The notes under the pieces: generated by a model
What the model saw: the letters and a program-made list of their open reading frames with translations, nothing else
Database searches by the model: none
What the model was told of the DNA's origin: nothing
In this document: in pieces, positions 6,640 through 9,024 of the stretch
How positions within the stretch are numbered: position 1 is the first letter of the stretch
How the letters are laid out: every line of letters starts with the position of its first letter
Position numbers and translations under genes: made by a program
Assembly: GCA_031282085.1 (NCBI GenBank)
Contig: JAITEK010000146.1
Location: 1-9,024 of the forward strand
Direction: 5' to 3'
DNA: 9,024 bases
Source of the DNA: Coriobacteriales bacterium
Lineage (GTDB): Bacteria; Actinomycetota; Coriobacteriia; Coriobacteriales; UBA8131

Positions 6640-6661
6640 AACCCTAAAGTGATTTAAGGTT
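6640..6661 (+). promoter_or_regulatory. Candidate operator dyad upstream of the MerR-family gene
   Basis: AACCCTAAA, then gtga, then TTTAAGGTT form an inverted repeat with 8 of 9 positions matching and a 4-base spacer, 42 bp before the MerR start. A possible promoter TTGCGG (6622-6627), 17 bp, TAAAGT (6645-6650) overlaps it. MerR proteins bind dyads inside the promoter and often control their own gene, so autoregulation is plausible. The match to a promoter is weak. Confidence 0.35.
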
Positions 6662-6703
6662 CAGATGGGGCTGGGGTAGTTATAGGGTTGGTGGATGATA
6701 ACA

Positions 6704-7510
6704 ATGGAAAATAACGAGTCGCTTCTGGTTTCTATCAAGGAATTCTCCGACTTCACAGGCGTCAAAGAGTCGATTCTGCGCTACTACGATTCGATAGGAT
6801 TGTTCAGCCCGGTAGTGCGTGGCGAGAACAACTATCGCTACTACTCATTGGCTCAACTGCAAACCATCAAACTCATAGACACCCTCCGCAGTCTCAGGGT
6901 TCCGCTGAAGCGCATCCAGCAAATCATGAAGGAGCGCACCCCTGAGAGTATGGCCGAAGTGCTCACCCACTACGAGCTCGAGATGAATAACGAGTTGCGC
7001 ATGCTCCAGGAATCTTTTGCCTTGGTCCATATGCTGCGCGGCCTCATACAGAGCAGGCCGACCCATGATGAGGAAAAGATCACCGTGAAGTACCTTGAGG
7101 AGAGCCACATAGCTTTAGGCCCGCTGAACGACTTCCGCCCGGGCGAGGACTATCACCGGGTGTTCTCGAACTATTATCGAATAGCGCGTAGCGGCAGGGT
7201 GAACCTCGGTTATCCCATCGGGGGTTATTTCGATGAGGTAGGGGAGTTCTTTGCGACGCCCTCCCAGCCCAAGCGGTACTACTCGCTTGACCCCAATGGT
7301 TTGGACGTCATGAAGGCCGGCAAGTACATCGTCGGTTACCTGCGGGGCGACTATGGTAAGATGAACGACCTGCCCGAGCGCATCCGCGCCTATATGGACG
7401 AGCACGGTATCACGCAGGCTGGGCCTGTTTATCAGGTCTACACCTTAAACGAACTCAGCCTCAAGGACCCAAAGGACTACCTCCAGCGTATAACGATACG
7501 TGTAGAGTAA
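6704..7510 (+). CDS. MerR-family regulator with GyrI-like effector-binding domain
   Basis: This gene encodes 268 residues from the ATG at 6704; an ATG three codons upstream (6695) is the alternative. I prefer 6704 because GGTGG at 6690-6694 then sits 9 bases upstream. Residues 8-75 form the MerR winged helix, with SIKEFSDFTGVKESILRYYDSIGLFSP and RYYSLAQLQTIKLIDTLR. A coiled dimerisation helix follows at about 80-118. From about 125 to the end is a GyrI-like/BmrR-type ligand domain with an ending of alternating strands (GPVYQVYTLNELSL, YLQRITIRV). This class usually binds bulky organic ligands and controls efflux or detoxification genes; no such target gene is in the window. The length and the lack of a C-terminal Cys motif argue against a CueR-type metal sensor, even though a CopZ-like gene follows. 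The family is firm, the ligand unknown. Confidence 0.9.
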   Translation: MENNESLLVSIKEFSDFTGVKESILRYYDSIGLFSPVVRGENNYRYYSLAQLQTIKLIDTLRSLRVPLKRIQQIMKERTPESMAEVLTHYELEMNNELRMLQESFALVHMLRGLIQSRPTHDEEKITVKYLEESHIALGPLNDFRPGEDYHRVFSNYYRIARSGRVNLGYPIGGYFDEVGEFFATPSQPKRYYSLDPNGLDVMKAGKYIVGYLRGDYGKMNDLPERIRAYMDEHGITQAGPVYQVYTLNELSLKDPKDYLQRITIRVE

Positions 7511-7609
7511 GACCTGCCGTCCGGGCGCTGTGTGGCGAGGGATTCTGCGGGCATAGTCCCGTGTTGTGTAGCAAGTGCGGGGTGTGGCACGAGACAGAGA
7601 GGCCAGAAC

Positions 7610-7816
7610 ATGAGCGTGAAAACCGTATTGGATGTGGAGGGCATGAGTTGTCCTCATTGCGTTGCTGCCGTCACCGACGCGCTGAGCGCCCTGCCGGGAG
7701 TCGAGAAAGTAAAGGTGAGCCTGGAGAAAGGCGAGGCAAAGGTGAAGCACGGCGTTGAGGTAAGCGTCGAGACCCTTAAGAATGCTGTGGCCGAAGCAGG
7801 CTTCAGCGCGCGGTAA
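7610..7816 (+). CDS. copZ: CopZ-like heavy-metal-associated (HMA) metallochaperone
   Basis: This gene encodes 68 residues, a single HMA domain of ferredoxin-like fold. The metal site is GMSCPHC at residues 11-17, giving the MxCxxC motif that binds Cu(I). The pattern VLDVEGMSCPHCVAAVTDALSALPGVEKVKVSLEKGEAKV is typical of copper chaperones that deliver copper to a P-type ATPase in the cytoplasm. The start is fixed by AGAGG (7598-7602) with a 7-base spacer; the frame stays open back to a GTG at 7532, but that extension has no homology to the family and no ribosome site. It sits 99 bp after the MerR gene with no clear promoter or terminator between them, so co-transcription is possible. No CopA ATPase or CueR/CsoR-type regulator is visible here. 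The gene symbol reflects family; copper as the ligand is inferred. Confidence 0.88.
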   Translation: MSVKTVLDVEGMSCPHCVAAVTDALSALPGVEKVKVSLEKGEAKVKHGVEVSVETLKNAVAEAGFSAR

Positions 7817-7883
7817 ACTAAAAGTTAGACGCCCTGCTTGGGATTAACAAGGCGGAAACGAAACACAAGCAAAACGCCAACTG

Positions 7884-7903
7884 TTGCCGAGTGACTCGGG
7901 CAA
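7884..7903 (+). other. Stem-loop in the leader of the radical SAM gene
   Basis: TTGCCGAG pairs with CTCGGGCAA around a tga loop, giving 8 bp with one bulged G. No T-run follows. It may end the copZ transcript or be a leader structure for the radical SAM gene 100 bp downstream. The pairing is seen; the role is open. Confidence 0.35.
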
Positions 7904-7913
7904 GCGCCTGAAG

Positions 7914-7930
7914 GATACGTATCATATACG
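7914..7930 (+). promoter_or_regulatory. Overlapping palindromes, possible operator
   Basis: GATACGTATC (7914-7923) is a perfect 10-bp palindrome. It overlaps a second dyad, CGTAT-cat-ATACG (7918-7930). A further CGTATC occurs at 7981-7986. All lie in the 189-bp gap between copZ and the radical SAM gene, which otherwise shows no convincing promoter. Repeated half-sites suggest a DNA-binding protein, but which one cannot be told. Confidence 0.35.
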
Positions 7931-8005
7931 GGTTTACAAAGTGGAGTGGGGGGAGTCTGCCCTCAAGCCTGATAACCGTCCGTATCAACGCTTCAGGAGT
8001 TGCCG

Positions 8006-9016
8006 ATGATTGTATCTTGGATGACCACCAACCGCTGTAACCTCAAGTGCCAGCATTGTTACCAGGACGCGGAAGGCGTTGACGCCTCCACAGAAAACGA
8101 GCTCAGCACCGACGAGGCCAAGACCCTCATCGACCAGATAGCGCGCAGTGGCTTCAAGATCATGATATTCAGCGGGGGTGAGCCTCTGCTGCGCGAGGAC
8201 ATCTTTGAGCTGGTCGCCCACGCTTCCTCACGCGGGCTGCGTCCGGTGTTCGGCACCAACGGTATGCTCATCACCCCCGAGGTGGCGCGCGGCCTCAAGA
8301 AGGCGGGCGCGGCGGCCCTCGGCATCAGCCTCGACAGCCTCGATGAGGGCAAGCACAACGCGTTTAGAGGCGACCCTCACGCTTTTGAACTCACGCTCAG
8401 GGGCATGGAGAGCTGTCGTGAGGCCGGGTTGCCCTTTCAGATACACACCACCATCATGGACTGGAACGAGGCCGAGCTTTTAGACCTCATGGACTTTGCC
8501 GTTGAGCAGGAGGCCATCGCGCATTATCAATTCTTCCTTATCCCCGTTGGGCGCGGCAAATATATCGAGGACACCGCCATCAAGGTGCTGGAGAATGAGG
8601 ATTTGCTCCGGCGCATCATGGACAAGTCGACGGAGGTCCCCATCAGCTGTAAACCCACCTGCGCGCCACAGTTTGTGCGCGTTGCGCGCCAGATGGGCAT
8701 AGATACCCGGTTCACCCGGGGGTGCCTGGCGGGCATATCCTACTGCATCATCTCGCCCGAGGGCATCGTGCGCCCCTGCGCCTATATGATGGAGGAGGCC
8801 GGCGACCTGCGCAAACAGGGCTTTGACGAGATATGGGAGACAAGCGAGGTCTTTGCGCGGCTCCGTACTCAGGATTACAGCGGCTCCTGCGGGGACTGCG
8901 AGTACAAGGACGGCTGCGGCGGTTGCCGCGCTCGTGCCGCCTACTATCACGAGGGTGATTACATGGCCGCGGATGAATACTGCGCCCATGGAAAGCAGCT
9001 GCTCGAGGCTTTGTAG
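8006..9016 (+). CDS. Radical SAM/SPASM protein, NirJ/Ahb-type heme biosynthesis enzyme
   Basis: This gene encodes 336 residues. The radical SAM cluster motif CNLKCQHC lies at residues 11-18, followed by the SAM-binding GGEP at 57-60 (KIMIFSGGEPLLRED). The C-terminal SPASM-like part carries further Cys at 215, 219, 240, 247, 258, 295, 298, 304, 307 and 326, enough for an auxiliary 4Fe-4S cluster, with the family-like ending CGGCRARAAYYHEGDYMAADEYC. The overall sequence, starting MIVSWMTTNRCNLKCQHCYQDA, matches my recollection of the NirJ2 group related to AhbC and AhbD. These act on siroheme-derived tetrapyrroles in the cytoplasm: AhbC removes acetate side chains from didecarboxysiroheme and AhbD decarboxylates iron-coproporphyrin to heme. 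I cannot decide which reaction applies. The start is set by AGGAG at 7995-7999 with a 6-base spacer; an in-frame TTG at 8000 is too close to that site. No other heme genes are in view; the partner genes may lie past the right edge. Confidence 0.85.
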   Translation: MIVSWMTTNRCNLKCQHCYQDAEGVDASTENELSTDEAKTLIDQIARSGFKIMIFSGGEPLLREDIFELVAHASSRGLRPVFGTNGMLITPEVARGLKKAGAAALGISLDSLDEGKHNAFRGDPHAFELTLRGMESCREAGLPFQIHTTIMDWNEAELLDLMDFAVEQEAIAHYQFFLIPVGRGKYIEDTAIKVLENEDLLRRIMDKSTEVPISCKPTCAPQFVRVARQMGIDTRFTRGCLAGISYCIISPEGIVRPCAYMMEEAGDLRKQGFDEIWETSEVFARLRTQDYSGSCGDCEYKDGCGGCRARAAYYHEGDYMAADEYCAHGKQLLEAL

Positions 9017-9024
9017 CCCGGGCG

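Noticed and set aside
6704..7510. CueR-type copper regulator for copZ
   Set aside because: It is about twice the length of CueR and carries a GyrI-like ligand domain without the C-terminal Cys-x7-Cys loop.
7532..7609. 26-residue N-terminal extension of the CopZ-like protein
   Set aside because: It begins with GTG without a ribosome site, does not resemble the HMA family, and the ATG at 7610 has a good site and gives the usual length.
8036..8043. Third copy of TGTAACCT as an ECF promoter
   Set aside because: It encodes Cys-Asn-Leu of the radical SAM cluster motif, so it is explained by protein conservation.

Overview
The window reads as bacterial chromosome of moderately high GC, with every supported gene on the + strand. 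The gene families suggest an anaerobic Actinomycetota of the Coriobacteriia type: an AcoR-like regulator with a degenerate AAA+ core, an ECF sigma factor paired with a membrane beta-propeller protein, a MerR/GyrI-like regulator, and a NirJ/Ahb-type radical SAM enzyme. This placement is inference from family recognition; no rRNA or marker gene is present. The genes use the Ile codon ATA fairly often despite the GC content.

Layout. (1) 1-1638: the 3' part of a GAF-PAS-AAA+-Fis regulator, cut by the left edge. (2) 1712-3226: two likely co-transcribed genes for single-pass membrane proteins with acidic, low-complexity N-terminal tails. The second has a large outer domain with one PASTA-like stretch. 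A TATACT box lies upstream. (3) 3335-6272: an ECF sigma factor overlapping a gene for a membrane protein with a short cytoplasmic N-terminus, one transmembrane helix and a long extracytoplasmic PF09826-type beta-propeller. The arrangement suggests a sigma/anti-sigma pair whose sensor is a propeller. (4) 6273-6703: a 431-bp gap with a perfect 15-bp hairpin, a possible three-way-junction RNA, a block of about 21% GC, and a dyad next to the following gene. (5) 6704-7510: a MerR-family regulator with a GyrI-like effector domain. (6) 7610-7816: a CopZ-type metallochaperone. (7) 7817-8005: a leader with a hairpin and overlapping palindromes. (8) 8006-9016: a radical SAM/SPASM protein of the NirJ/AhbC/AhbD group involved in siroheme-derived heme synthesis.

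The most notable unit is the sigma-propeller pair, plausibly an envelope or extracellular signal system. Next are the enhancer-binding-type regulator whose sigma-54 contact loop, Walker B and arginine-finger positions are all altered, and the structured, AT-rich gap at 6273-6703. I saw no CRISPR array, tRNA, rRNA, transposase or insertion sequence.
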